Part shown: positions 38,646-47,248 of the stretch, piece by piece
How positions within the stretch are numbered: position 1 is the stretch's first letter
Layout of the letters: every line of letters begins with the position of its first letter
Source of the DNA: Lactobacillus johnsonii
GTDB taxonomy: Bacteria > Bacillota > Bacilli > Lactobacillales > Lactobacillaceae
Assembly: GCF_013487865.1 (NCBI RefSeq)
Contig: NZ_CP047409.1
Coordinates: 1,364,001-1,428,000, forward strand
Length of the DNA: 64,000 nucleotides
Direction of reading: 5' to 3'
Position numbers and translations under genes: made by a program
Notes under the pieces: generated by a model
Told to the model about the DNA's origin: nothing
Database searches by the model: none
Seen by the model: the letters and a program-made list of their open reading frames with translations, nothing else

Positions 38646-38671
38646 AGTATAGCAAATTGTAAGCGGTTTTA
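38646..38671 (-). promoter_or_regulatory. hpf promoter with overlapping cre-like site
   Basis: The minus strand has the extended -10 TGCTATACT (38646-38654). Upstream, TGTAAGCGGTTTTA (38658-38671, plus strand) matches the cre consensus in 13 of 14 positions and covers the spacer to -35 region. CcpA binding would repress hpf during fast sugar use and free it when sugar runs out. Confidence 0.55.
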
Positions 38672-38679
38672 CTAATGAT

Positions 38680-39351
38680 TTATCTGCTAATTGTAAAACT
38701 ATTTATTTTACAATTAGGATAAACTTCTAAAAGAGCATCTCGTGCATGATACAGGGTTCTACCGGTCGTATAAATATCATCTAGCAATAAAATTTTTCCA
38801 CTAACATTTTTATTATCGATAGCCGAAAAGGTTTGCTTAGTCAATAACCGTTCCTCCCTATTCTTTTCTCCCTGAGCCTTCTCCGTATCTGCCTTAACTA
38901 ATAATTTCGTTAAAGGGACTAACTTTTGATAAATAGAAGAAATTGTATCAAATCCTCTTTTTTCTAGATGACTGGGCGAGCTGGGAACAGGAACATAATA
39001 ATCAGCACTTGGCAACTGGTCAATCAACTCAGCTAGGACATGACACAAAATATAATCTCCATATCTTTTGTACTGCACCATAACATCATGGAAAGTATCA
39101 TTATATTGATATAAAGAACGATTATCTAACAAATTGCCTGCATATTTCCGCTTCCACTGTAGACAATCATTACATAGTCCTTTCGTATCTATTTCTTTAT
39201 TACAACCTGAACATATTTTTCCTTTCTTTTTAACAAACTTTTTTAAACATTCAGAACAAGTATATTTTTCCTTGTACTTAACAAATAAAAACAATTTTTC
39301 ATAGTCTATCTCTCTTCGAAAAGAAGAGTGACACAATAAACAATTACTCAC
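38680..39351 (-). CDS. comFC: ComF family protein (ComFC), phosphoribosyltransferase-like
   Basis: Late competence protein; in Gram-positive bacteria it helps single-stranded DNA entry, probably with ComFA. The 223 residues begin with a zinc-ribbon-like set of cysteines (CLLCHSSF, CSECLKK, CSGCNKE, CNDC) and end with a phosphoribosyltransferase fold whose PRPP loop is LLLDDIYTTGRTL (about 190-202). The start is GTG at 39349-39351, overlapping the comFA stop as GTGA. Closely related GntX-like proteins exist; the comFA partner supports ComFC. Confidence 0.9.
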   Translation of the reverse strand: MSNCLLCHSSFRREIDYEKLFLFVKYKEKYTCSECLKKFVKKKGKICSGCNKEIDTKGLCNDCLQWKRKYAGNLLDNRSLYQYNDTFHDVMVQYKRYGDYILCHVLAELIDQLPSADYYVPVPSSPSHLEKRGFDTISSIYQKLVPLTKLLVKADTEKAQGEKNREERLLTKQTFSAIDNKNVSGKILLLDDIYTTGRTLYHARDALLEVYPNCKINSFTISR

Positions 39352-40535
39352 TTGTTCATCATCCTAATCTGTTTCATCGCTTGCCGAATATTTTTAGTAT
39401 ATTTGTGATAACAAAATAAAACTAGCCCATCTCTATCATCCGCACTTCTTCCTACTCGTCCTGCAATCTGAACTAAACTTGGAGTATTGTAAATCGGATC
39501 ATCTGCCGCAATTACAATTACTTGAACATGCTTAAAAGTTACTCCTCGTTCTAAAATCGTTGTTGTCAGTAAAATATCAATTTCTTGATGACGAAATCTA
39601 GCGACTTTAGTTTGCCTTTCTTTGTCACCCGCATATACGCTTACAATCTTTTTCTCTTTAAAAATAGCACTCAAATGTTTCTTATATATGGGCAAATCTT
39701 TGATTCTCGGAACAAATACCAGAATAGGTTTATTCATATTTATAATTCTACTAATCTGTTTAATCAGAGCAGGATGAACTTTTCCTTTACTAGAAATAAA
39801 AGGTTTAAAGAAATATTTTTCTTTCGGTACAGGTAATAATCCCTTATGAAATCTTCTCTTCAGCAAAGAATAATTAATTACCTTACTTTTGGCCAGTTTT
39901 AATAATTTTTCATCTGGAGTTGCAGTTAGAAAAAATGTACATCCCTTTTCTTTTACAGCATTTTTAGCTGCAAAATGAAGCATTTTATTTTCATAAAAGG
40001 GAAAAGAGTCTACTTCATCAATCACAATCAAATCAAAAGCCTGGTAAAATTTTAAAAGTTGATGTGTTGTGCATATGACAAACTGCTCATCTTTTGCATC
40101 ATGATATTCACGTCCATGATATTTTCCAATTTCTACTTTTTCAAATGCTGCTTGAAAGCGGGGAAATAATTCATCAACTACATCAATTCGAGGCGTAGCA
40201 ATTGCTATTCGGAAGCCATTTTTTAAAACTTCCTCTACTACTTTAAAGAGCATCTCTGTCTTACCGGCTCCAGTTACTGCATGAATTAAATGATTTCGTC
40301 GTTCTTTAAAAGAATTAACTAACTCATTAGAAATCAATTCCTGTTGATCAGTTAATTTTCCCTGCCAACTTAGTGGAGTAACTATTTTAGGATAAGTACT
40401 TTTTTCAATGTTTCTTTCTAAATTCTTCTCTTCACTTATTCTTCCAACTCCAATACATTCTCGGCAATATAAATATCTATTAGGTAATGTTGCATCTGCT
40501 TTAGTGTTACATCGTTGGCATAAACCATTTATCAT
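39348..40535 (-). CDS. comFA: ComFA DEAD-box ATPase/translocase
   Basis: Cytoplasmic ATPase that drives transforming DNA through the ComEC channel. The 395 residues have an N-terminal four-cysteine zinc finger (CQRC...CREC), Walker A HAVTGAGKTEM (about 88-98), Walker B with VIDEVDSFPF, SF2 motif III FLTATPD, and motif VI IAGRVGRSADD (about 355-365). The only in-frame start is the ATG at 40533-40535, yet I see no Shine-Dalgarno sequence before it. comFC overlaps its end. It diverges from the YigZ-family gene. Whether this strain is transformable cannot be told from here. Confidence 0.93.
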   Translation of the reverse strand: MINGLCQRCNTKADATLPNRYLYCRECIGVGRISEEKNLERNIEKSTYPKIVTPLSWQGKLTDQQELISNELVNSFKERRNHLIHAVTGAGKTEMLFKVVEEVLKNGFRIAIATPRIDVVDELFPRFQAAFEKVEIGKYHGREYHDAKDEQFVICTTHQLLKFYQAFDLIVIDEVDSFPFYENKMLHFAAKNAVKEKGCTFFLTATPDEKLLKLAKSKVINYSLLKRRFHKGLLPVPKEKYFFKPFISSKGKVHPALIKQISRIINMNKPILVFVPRIKDLPIYKKHLSAIFKEKKIVSVYAGDKERQTKVARFRHQEIDILLTTTILERGVTFKHVQVIVIAADDPIYNTPSLVQIAGRVGRSADDRDGLVLFCYHKYTKNIRQAMKQIRMMNK

Positions 40536-40657
40536 TGCAGGAACTTTTGTCGTTTTACTATTTATGTTATGGTTATTTTGACTATCTATTCATTGTCGTC
40601 CTTTTAATTCACTCATCAATACCACCCTATATTAATTACGCAATTGGAGGCGATTTT

Positions 40658-41323
40658 TTGTCATCAAAGCAATTAAGCTATCTAACAATCAGTAAATCTG
40701 GTCAACATGAGATGGTTATCAAAAAAAGTAGATTCATCTGCTCGTTAGCTCGTACTAAAACAGTGGAAGAAGCCCAAACATTTATTGAGCAAGTTTCAAA
40801 AAAATATCACGATGCCACTCACAATACATATGCTTATACTTTAGGATTAAATGATAATCAAGTTAAGGCCAGTGATAATGGTGAACCTTCCGGAACAGCA
40901 GGCATCCCTGAACTAAAAGCTCTTCAATTAATGAAATTAAAAGACGTAACTGCTGTAGTCACCAGATATTTTGGTGGTATTAAATTGGGCGCTGGTGGAT
41001 TAATCCGCGCTTATTCAAATTCCGTAACTGAAGCTGCTCAAAATATTGGTGTTGTAAAGTGCGTCATGCAGCAATTAATTGAATTTACAATTCCTTATAA
41101 TCGACTTGATGAGGTTAATCATTATTTAAATGAAAATAAAATCCTCATTGATAATCAAATATATACTACTGATGTAACAATCCAAATTTTTCTAGATCTA
41201 GATCAAATCACTCAAGTTGAAGAGGATCTAATTAATTTATTATCTGGAAAAGTAGATTTCAAGAAAATAGACCAAAGATTTAATGAAATTCCTGTTACTG
41301 ATTTAAATTTCCATGAACAATAA
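40658..41323 (+). CDS. YigZ/IMPACT family protein
   Basis: Cytoplasmic protein of the YigZ family, related to eukaryotic IMPACT; its biochemical role is unclear. The 221 residues have the N-terminal UPF0029 domain with KSRFICSLARTKTVEEAQ, the conserved DNGEPSGTAG (about 81-90) and RYFGGIKLGAGGLIRAYS, then a ferredoxin-like C-terminal domain. I chose the TTG at 40658-40660, with GGAGG at 40646-40650 seven bases before it. The reading frame is open back to 40535, but those codons have no ribosome site and would overlap the comFA start. Confidence 0.9.
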   Translation: MSSKQLSYLTISKSGQHEMVIKKSRFICSLARTKTVEEAQTFIEQVSKKYHDATHNTYAYTLGLNDNQVKASDNGEPSGTAGIPELKALQLMKLKDVTAVVTRYFGGIKLGAGGLIRAYSNSVTEAAQNIGVVKCVMQQLIEFTIPYNRLDEVNHYLNENKILIDNQIYTTDVTIQIFLDLDQITQVEEDLINLLSGKVDFKKIDQRFNEIPVTDLNFHEQ

Positions 41324-41358
41324 AAAAGATTTACGCTGTTTTAACGTAAATCTTTTTT
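41322..41358. terminator. Bidirectional terminator between the YigZ-family gene and tagO
   Basis: AAAAAAGATTTACG (41322-41335) pairs perfectly with CGTAAATCTTTTTT (41345-41358). One arm starts at the YigZ-family stop; the other lies in the last codons of tagO, so the shared structure serves both converging genes. Confidence 0.85.
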
Positions 41359-42483
41359 ATTTGTATTCTTTTTATTTAATCGTCTTACTTTTACCTCAGG
41401 ATCTGCACGTTCCATTTTATTAATAGTGTGTTGAAGAAAATGCAAAAGTGGTTTATATTTTTCGCCCAATAATCCGATCGTTTCAACAAAAAGTTCAACT
41501 GCGAATAATAGACCTAAAATTAATAGCCAGATTCCCCACCGAGGAGATACTAATGAAAGCAATGAGACAAAAGAAAAAATAAGTGAAATTCCATAAATAG
41601 CTAACACAGTTTGACGATGGGTTAATCCCATTCGCATTAATTGATGATGTAAGTGATGCTTATCTGCTTGAGATATATTTTTCTTATTTAATTTTCGTCT
41701 GATCATGGCATAAACTGTATCAGTAATTGGAACCCCTAAAATAAGGATTGGCACTAATAATGACACAAAAGTTACATTTTTTAATCCCTTTAAAGAGAGA
41801 ACGGAAATCATAAATCCAATATATAACGCACCCGTATCTCCCAAAAATATCTTCGCAGGATGAAAATTATAAGGTAAAAAACCCAATAAACAAGCTGCTA
41901 GCATAATACACATAATTGGAACATAGTGTTGCCAACTCTTTAAAAAGAAGAAACCAACAATTCCCATCGTTACTAGAGAAATTAAGGTAACACCAGTTGC
42001 TAAGCCATCTAAACCATCAATAAGATTAACAGCATTTGTTAGAGCAAGAATCCAAAAAATAGTAAGAGGGAAACTCCACCAACCTAGTTGAATATGGCAT
42101 AAAAATGGCAAGCTTAACTCTCTTACTTTAATTCCAGCTAAGAAATATACGACCAGGGATGCAACAAAAATCCCAAACATTTTTTGTCTAGGTTTTAACT
42201 CTAAAATATCATCAATCAAACCCGTTAAGATAATAACACTGGATGCCAATAATACTGAAAAAAGTTCATGAGTCGGAAAATCTTTCCGTAATAAGACAAA
42301 TTCTCCAATATTAAAAGCTACAAATATTGCTAATCCACCAATAGTAGGCATTGGCTTTTTATTGATGCGACGAGCATTTGGATTATCAACGGCACCTAAT
42401 ACAAAAGCTAATTTTCTAATAAAAGGAGTTATAGCAGCAGTAATAATTACTAATAAGAATATTTTAATAATTGTTTGAAACAT
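41341..42483 (-). CDS. tagO: Undecaprenyl-phosphate GlcNAc-1-phosphate transferase (TagO/WecA type)
   Basis: Membrane enzyme placing GlcNAc-1-phosphate on undecaprenyl phosphate, the first step of wall teichoic acid and other wall polymers. The 380 residues have about eleven membrane helices and the MraY/WecA-family motifs: GLIDDILELKPRQK (magnesium aspartates, about 87-100), LTNAVNLIDGLDGLATG (about 148-164), FLGDTGALYIGF and the basic HLHHQLMRMGLTHRQ loop near 272-286. It is transcribed alone and converges on the YigZ-family gene; rny follows upstream in the same direction with its own terminator between. Confidence 0.95.
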   Translation of the reverse strand: MFQTIIKIFLLVIITAAITPFIRKLAFVLGAVDNPNARRINKKPMPTIGGLAIFVAFNIGEFVLLRKDFPTHELFSVLLASSVIILTGLIDDILELKPRQKMFGIFVASLVVYFLAGIKVRELSLPFLCHIQLGWWSFPLTIFWILALTNAVNLIDGLDGLATGVTLISLVTMGIVGFFFLKSWQHYVPIMCIMLAACLLGFLPYNFHPAKIFLGDTGALYIGFMISVLSLKGLKNVTFVSLLVPILILGVPITDTVYAMIRRKLNKKNISQADKHHLHHQLMRMGLTHRQTVLAIYGISLIFSFVSLLSLVSPRWGIWLLILGLLFAVELFVETIGLLGEKYKPLLHFLQHTINKMERADPEVKVRRLNKKNTNKKDLR

Positions 42484-42556
42484 AACAATCTACTTTCTTA
42501 AACTTCTTTTTTTCATTATACCTACACCCCAATATAAACACAATAAAGCGGTAAAC

Positions 42557-42585
42557 AAAAAAGACGAATCTTAAGATTCGTCTTT
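42557..42585 (-). terminator. Terminator after rny
   Basis: AAAGACGAATCTT and AAGATTCGTCTTT form an uninterrupted 13-bp inverted repeat (42560-42585) with a TTAA turn, followed by U residues on the minus strand. It overlaps the rny stop codon. Confidence 0.85.
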
Positions 42586-44206
42586 ATTTAGCTATTGCAA
42601 CAGCACGTTTTTCTCGAATAACAGTAACTTTGATGTTACCAGGATATTCCATATCTTGTTCAATTTGATTTCTAATGTCATGAGCAAGAATAGTAGTACG
42701 AGCATCTGAGATCTTATCTGGCTCAACCATTACCCTTATCTCACGGCCTGCTTGAATTGCATATGCCTGTTTTACACCAATGTGTCCCTTTGCAATCGTT
42801 TCTAGTTGTTCTAGTCGACGAATATAGTTTTCTAGAGATTCGCTTCTAGCACCTGGTCGAGCTGAAGAAATTGTATCAGCAGCTACAACTAATTCTGCAA
42901 TAAATGATAACTTAGGAACATCATCATGGTGAGCAGCAATTGCATTCACAACCAAATCTGGTTCATGATACTTTCGTGCAAGTTCAACACCAATTTCTAC
43001 ATGAGAGCCCTCAATTTCATGATCAATGGACTTCCCAATATCGTGTAATAATCCTGCGCGTACCGCTATTTTTTCGTCTAAACCAAGTTCAGCAGCCATC
43101 ACACCTGTTAACTTACCTACTTCAATGGAATGAGATAAAACATTTTGTCCATAAGACGTCCGATACTTTAAGCGTCCTAAAATCTTTACCAATTCTGGAT
43201 GCATCTTATGAATACCAAGTTCCATTAAGGCACTTTCACCAGCTTCGTAAATATCATCATTTACTTCTTTACGAGCACGATCAACCATTTCTTCTATCCG
43301 CGCTGGATGAATTCGACCATCTTTAATTAAACGCTCTAAAGCTCTTTTTGCAATTTCACGTCTAATTGGGTCAAAACCACTTAAGACTACTACATCTGGA
43401 GTATCATCAATGATTACATCTACACCAGTTAAAGCCTCAAATGAACGGATATTTCTACCCTCACGGCCAATGATACGACCTTTCATATCATCACTTGGTA
43501 AATTAACAACTGAAACAGTTTTTTCAGAAACCGTATCGGCTGCACTACTTTGAATTGCATCAACAATTACTTTACGAGCAAAATGATCTGCTTTTGCCTT
43601 AGCAAGTTGATTACTTTCTTCAATCATTTCTGCTCTTTCCTTAACCAATTGGTCTGAAAGTTTATCTAAAACGATCTTTTTAGCATCTTCTTGATTCAAC
43701 TCTGCAACTTCATAGAGCTTTTTCTCTCGCTCGGTCACTAATTGATCGGCTCTATTTTCTTTTTCTAGAACTTGAGCCTGCAATTTTTTAATTTGGTTTT
43801 CTTTCTGTGTGAGTTGTGAATCTTTTTGATCCAACAAACTATCTTTATGATCAATAGCATCTTCACGTTGCAGTAAGCGATTTTCTTGTCTAGAAACCTC
43901 TTGACGTCGTTCATTAAGTTCATTATCCACTCTTTCGCGATAATGATGAATTTCTTCTTGTGCTTCCAGAATTTTTTCTTTTTTTGCATCTGCTGCAGCT
44001 TTCTTCATTGCTTCTTTTTGTGAAGCAAGATCAGCTTCTACAGCTTTAGCTTTACTTTCTGCATCTGCCAAGATGTGTTTTGCATCATGGGCTGCATTCT
44101 GTGCTTGAGTTTCCCACTTATTTTTACGGATACTATAGCCAGCACAACCTCCAACTAAGACAGAAACAATAGCGACAGCAACAGGAACTAAAATTGTATT
44201 TACCAT
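42584..44206 (-). CDS. rny: Ribonuclease Y
   Basis: Membrane-anchored endoribonuclease that starts mRNA decay in Firmicutes. The 540 residues are: an N-terminal membrane helix (about 4-22), a long charged coiled coil (about 30-210), a KH domain with [19 protein letters not shown] (about 237-255), and an HD domain with [14 protein letters not shown] and [10 protein letters not shown]. The C-terminal [15 protein letters not shown] is also typical. It lies between tagO and recA, and is thus next to recA as in many Firmicutes. Start ATG at 44204-44206. Confidence 0.97.
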   Translation of the reverse strand: MVNTILVPVAVAIVSVLVGGCAGYSIRKNKWETQAQNAAHDAKHILADAESKAKAVEADLASQKEAMKKAAADAKKEKILEAQEEIHHYRERVDNELNERRQEVSRQENRLLQREDAIDHKDSLLDQKDSQLTQKENQIKKLQAQVLEKENRADQLVTEREKKLYEVAELNQEDAKKIVLDKLSDQLVKERAEMIEESNQLAKAKADHFARKVIVDAIQSSAADTVSEKTVSVVNLPSDDMKGRIIGREGRNIRSFEALTGVDVIIDDTPDVVVLSGFDPIRREIAKRALERLIKDGRIHPARIEEMVDRARKEVNDDIYEAGESALMELGIHKMHPELVKILGRLKYRTSYGQNVLSHSIEVGKLTGVMAAELGLDEKIAVRAGLLHDIGKSIDHEIEGSHVEIGVELARKYHEPDLVVNAIAAHHDDVPKLSFIAELVVAADTISSARPGARSESLENYIRRLEQLETIAKGHIGVKQAYAIQAGREIRVMVEPDKISDARTTILAHDIRNQIEQDMEYPGNIKVTVIREKRAVAIAK

Positions 44207-44286
44207 ATTTTTACTATCGCCTTTTTTATAGAATTATTTCACACATTATTAATAATAAAAGTATCCGGAAGTGATGTCAATCATAC

Positions 44287-44317
44287 AAAAAACCTTGGCC
44301 TCTAAAAGCCAAGGTTT
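44287..44317 (-). terminator. Terminator after recA
   Basis: AAACCTTGGC/GCCAAGGTTT (44290-44299 with 44308-44317) with an 8-base loop and six U on the minus strand, about 15 bases past the recA stop. Confidence 0.87.
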
Positions 44318-44332
44318 AACTGTATCTGTCGA

Positions 44333-45415
44333 TTATTTTTTTTCATCGGAAGCATCTTTGTTTACTGGTACTTCCTTGTCCTGTTTTACCTTTTCAGGAT
44401 TTTCTCGTTCTTCAATTGCTTTAGCATCAATTCCATAAGCTTCACGAACTTTTTCTTTTACTTCTTCGTAAACATCAGGATGCTCTTCTAGATATTGCTT
44501 AGCATTCTCGCGGCCTTGTCCAATGCGATCATCCCCATATGAATACCACGAGCCAGCTTTCTTAATGATATCTTTATCAGCAGCCATATCAATTAACTCA
44601 CCAGTTTGAGAAATTCCTTTCCCATACATGATATCGACTTCTGCCACTTTAAATGGAGGAGCAACTTTATTTTTTACAACCTTTAATTTAACTCGGTTAC
44701 CAATTACGTCTGATCCTTGTTTAATTTGTTCTGCTCTACGTACTTCTAATCTAATCGTAGAGTAAAACTTCAAAGCACGTCCACCAGGAGTAGTTTCTGG
44801 ATTTCCAAACATAACCCCAACTTTTTCACGAATTTGGTTAATGAAAACAGCAATAGTTTTAGTTTTAGAGATATTTCCTGAGAGTTTACGTAAAGCCTGA
44901 CTCATTAATCTGGCTTGTAAACCAACATGTGAATCTCCCATGTCACCGTCAATTTCGGCTCTTGGCACTAAGGCTGCCACGGAATCTACAACTAAGATAT
45001 CAATTGCACCACTCGCAATAAGCGTATCTGCAATTTGCAGACCTTCTTCACCAGTGTTTGGTTGAGATAAAATTAAGGAATCAATATCAACACCTAATGC
45101 TTCGGCATAAGCAGGATCCATCGCATTTTCCGCATCGATATAAGCTGCCGTTCCTCCACGCTTCTGAACTTCTGCAACAGCATGAAGAGCCACAGTTGTT
45201 TTACCAGAACTTTCTGGTCCATATACTTCAATAATTCGTCCACGAGGATAGCCACCAACTCCAAGAGCTGCATCTAAAGCTAGTGAACCGGAAGGAATAG
45301 TGGAAATTTGAGTGTCTACTTTTTCACCCATGCGCATCACTGCGCCTTTTCCAAAGTCTTTTTCAATCTTCTTTAAGGCAATGTCTAAAGCCTTCTTTTT
45401 ATCATCTTTAGCCAA
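44333..45415 (-). CDS. recA: Recombinase RecA
   Basis: Forms filaments on single-stranded DNA, drives homologous recombination and triggers LexA self-cleavage. The 360 residues have Walker A GPESSGKT (66-73), Walker B with [10 protein letters not shown] near 141-150, loop L1 [10 protein letters not shown] and loop L2 region [21 protein letters not shown] charged C-terminal tail follows. The start is TTG at 45413-45415 with AAGGAGG seven bases upstream; the second codon is GCT. A perfect TATAAT promoter and a LexA-type box lie upstream. Confidence 0.98.
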   Translation of the reverse strand: MAKDDKKKALDIALKKIEKDFGKGAVMRMGEKVDTQISTIPSGSLALDAALGVGGYPRGRIIEVYGPESSGKTTVALHAVAEVQKRGGTAAYIDAENAMDPAYAEALGVDIDSLILSQPNTGEEGLQIADTLIASGAIDILVVDSVAALVPRAEIDGDMGDSHVGLQARLMSQALRKLSGNISKTKTIAVFINQIREKVGVMFGNPETTPGGRALKFYSTIRLEVRRAEQIKQGSDVIGNRVKLKVVKNKVAPPFKVAEVDIMYGKGISQTGELIDMAADKDIIKKAGSWYSYGDDRIGQGRENAKQYLEEHPDVYEEVKEKVREAYGIDAKAIEERENPEKVKQDKEVPVNKDASDEKK

Positions 45416-45444
45416 ATCTCTTCCTCCTTATTCCATTTATAATA

Positions 45445-45474
45445 ATTATACTTGGTTTGACTACCTAAAAGCAA
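45445..45474 (-). promoter_or_regulatory. recA promoter
   Basis: Minus strand TTGCTT (45469-45474) and TATAAT (45445-45450) are separated by 18 bases. The start would lie about 20 bases upstream of the TTG start codon. Confidence 0.6.
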
Positions 45475-45482
45475 GAAAAATA

Positions 45483-45496
45483 CGAACTAGCGTTCA
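45483..45496. promoter_or_regulatory. LexA (DinR) box upstream of recA
   Basis: CGAACTAGCGTTCA matches CGAAC-N4-GTTCG in 9 of 10 defined positions. It lies 8 bases upstream of the predicted recA -35. recA is a core SOS gene, which supports the assignment. Confidence 0.78.
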
Positions 45497-45545
45497 ATAT
45501 TATATTTCTCTATTTTTTATTACGCATTTTTTATTAATTTTTTTC

Positions 45546-45573
45546 AAAAAAAAGAAGCATCTCTGCTTCTTTT
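45546..45573 (-). terminator. Terminator after pgsA
   Basis: AAAAGAAGCA/TGCTTCTTTT (45550-45559 with 45564-45573), 4-base loop and a long U run on the minus strand, 5 bases past the pgsA stop. It closes the trmL/ftsK-to-pgsA gene run. Confidence 0.88.
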
Positions 45574-45577
45574 AATC

Positions 45578-46141
45578 TTAAATTTCACCTTTAAATACAT
45601 CGCCGCTTTGCTTAAAGTAATCGTAACCAGAGTAAATAGTAAAGATTAAGCAAATGTACAATAAGATTGTACCAATATAGTACACATCACCAAGCAATAA
45701 GAAAATAATCGAGAGCATCTGAGTCGTAGTTTTAATTTTACCTGGCATTTTTGCTGCTAAAACTTGGCCTTTATTTTCAGCCAAAATCAAACGTAAACCA
45801 GTGACGGCTAATTCACGACAAACAATAATAGCTACTACCCATGCAGGCGCTAAATTTAATGAAATTAAAAATACAAAAGCTGTCATCGTTAGCATTTTAT
45901 CTGCTAATGGATCAGCAAATTTTCCGAAGTTGGTAACTAAGTTTCTTGAACGAGCAATATGTCCATCCAAAAAATCAGTTATTGATGCCACTGCAAAAAT
46001 TACAGCTGCTAACACATGAGACCAATAAATATGTGCTCCTAAGAAAGTTGCACTACCTGCTGGCCAATTAAAGATTAAGACTAGCATAAAAACTGGAATC
46101 ATGAAAATTCTAAACATAGTTAATTTATTTGGTAAATTCAT
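45578..46141 (-). CDS. pgsA: CDP-diacylglycerol--glycerol-3-phosphate 3-phosphatidyltransferase
   Basis: Makes phosphatidylglycerol phosphate, the committed step to phosphatidylglycerol and cardiolipin. The 187-residue membrane protein has the exact CDP-alcohol phosphatidyltransferase motif D-G-x2-A-R-x8-G-x3-D-x3-D, visible from DGHIARSRN to FADPLADK (about 59-81), and four to five hydrophobic helices. It is last in the run ending with rodZ-pgsA; its ATG shares one base with the rodZ stop (TAATG), implying coupled translation. Confidence 0.97.
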   Translation of the reverse strand: MNLPNKLTMFRIFMIPVFMLVLIFNWPAGSATFLGAHIYWSHVLAAVIFAVASITDFLDGHIARSRNLVTNFGKFADPLADKMLTMTAFVFLISLNLAPAWVVAIIVCRELAVTGLRLILAENKGQVLAAKMPGKIKTTTQMLSIIFLLLGDVYYIGTILLYICLIFTIYSGYDYFKQSGDVFKGEI

Positions 46142-47190
46142 TAACGGTTACTTTGACCTCCATTATTTTGGGTAGTATTAGTTTGACCTTGTGTGTTCTG
46201 CGTATTTTGCGTATTGTTTTGAGTAGTTTGGCCATTTTGTGTATTTTGATTTTGTTGGTTTTGTTGTGTTTGATTATTTACATTATTAGTTGAACTTTGA
46301 GTAGTTGCACTACTTTGACGAGTACTACTACTTTGGCTACTTTGATTACTCTGTCCAGCAAATGTAAATCTAATTGTCATTGGTGAAGCTGGATTAGTTG
46401 CATTATGTGCATTTACCTTCTTACCGGCTAAAGTCAAAGTAGTTGATACACTATTCCCCATTTGTACAGAAACATTGTTTACATTTTCTGGTAATTGAAC
46501 TGAGTGCTTCTCATTAGCTTTCAAAGTTCCTTGCCAAACAGAAGAACCATTTACTAAAATTTGTGCCCAAACATCATTCTTAGTGGTTCCTAAAGTTAAA
46601 GTTCGGTCACTCTTCAATCCACTAACACGGTAACTATTATTACCTAAACTAGAAATTTTAACTTCTGAGGTTGTAGTTTTTGGAGTTGATTTCTTCTTTG
46701 ATGAAGCTTTAGATTTTGAAGATTTGATATGAGAAGAAACGATTACATTCTCAGCTTGATTTGCTGACTGTTGATTGGTTCCAGTAAAGAAGCGAGTGTA
46801 AACAATATAAACTACTAGAATTACTAGAACAACACCAACTACTGTTGCAATTTGAGGTAAATAGTTACGCCATAGTCCCTTACGACTATTAGTTGTCTCT
46901 TTAATTCTTTCGCTCTTATTGTCGATTGAATTTTCAACATATTCTTCTGGTTTTGCTTCAGGTACTTCAGATTTATAATCTGCTAATAATTCCTTGCCGT
47001 TAAGACCAACAACATCAGCAAATTGCCTAATAAAGGCTCTAACGTAAAAATCTCCCGGTAATTGATCAAAATCATCATTTTCAATTGCTGTAAGATATCG
47101 ACGCTGAATCTTAGTTATTTTTTCTACATCTTCAATTGACATGCCCTTTGCCTTACGAGCACTGCGTAATTTATCTCCAATATCTGCCAT
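46141..47190 (-). CDS. rodZ: RodZ-like membrane protein with helix-turn-helix domain
   Basis: Cell-shape protein linking cytoskeleton and envelope; some RodZ proteins also affect RNA or DNA. The 349 residues have an N-terminal HTH_25 domain (about 5-70, LRSARKAKGMSIEDVEKITK), one membrane helix (about 107-131), a Ser/Lys-rich linker and an extracellular DUF4115-like beta domain (about 170-280). The C-terminal tail (about 283-349) is almost only Gln, Asn, Thr and Ser. The pgsA-rodZ-ymfIHF order is conserved in Bacillus. The ATG is at 47188-47190. Confidence 0.92.
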   Translation of the reverse strand: MADIGDKLRSARKAKGMSIEDVEKITKIQRRYLTAIENDDFDQLPGDFYVRAFIRQFADVVGLNGKELLADYKSEVPEAKPEEYVENSIDNKSERIKETTNSRKGLWRNYLPQIATVVGVVLVILVVYIVYTRFFTGTNQQSANQAENVIVSSHIKSSKSKASSKKKSTPKTTTSEVKISSLGNNSYRVSGLKSDRTLTLGTTKNDVWAQILVNGSSVWQGTLKANEKHSVQLPENVNNVSVQMGNSVSTTLTLAGKKVNAHNATNPASPMTIRFTFAGQSNQSSQSSSTRQSSATTQSSTNNVNNQTQQNQQNQNTQNGQTTQNNTQNTQNTQGQTNTTQNNGGQSNR

Positions 47191-47248
47191 AATATCCTCT
47201 CAACTTTTTGCAATAATTCAAATATGAGTATACCAAACTAATCGACCA

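Noticed and set aside
40535-40657. 41-codon N-terminal extension of the YigZ-family gene
   Set aside because: Hydrophobic and Tyr-rich sequence not seen in the family; the TTG at 40658 has GGAGG at ideal spacing.
42940-43326. 128-codon open frame on the plus strand opposite rny
   Set aside because: It lies wholly antisense to a conserved RNase Y region, has no ribosome site and encodes a low-quality His/Gln-rich sequence.
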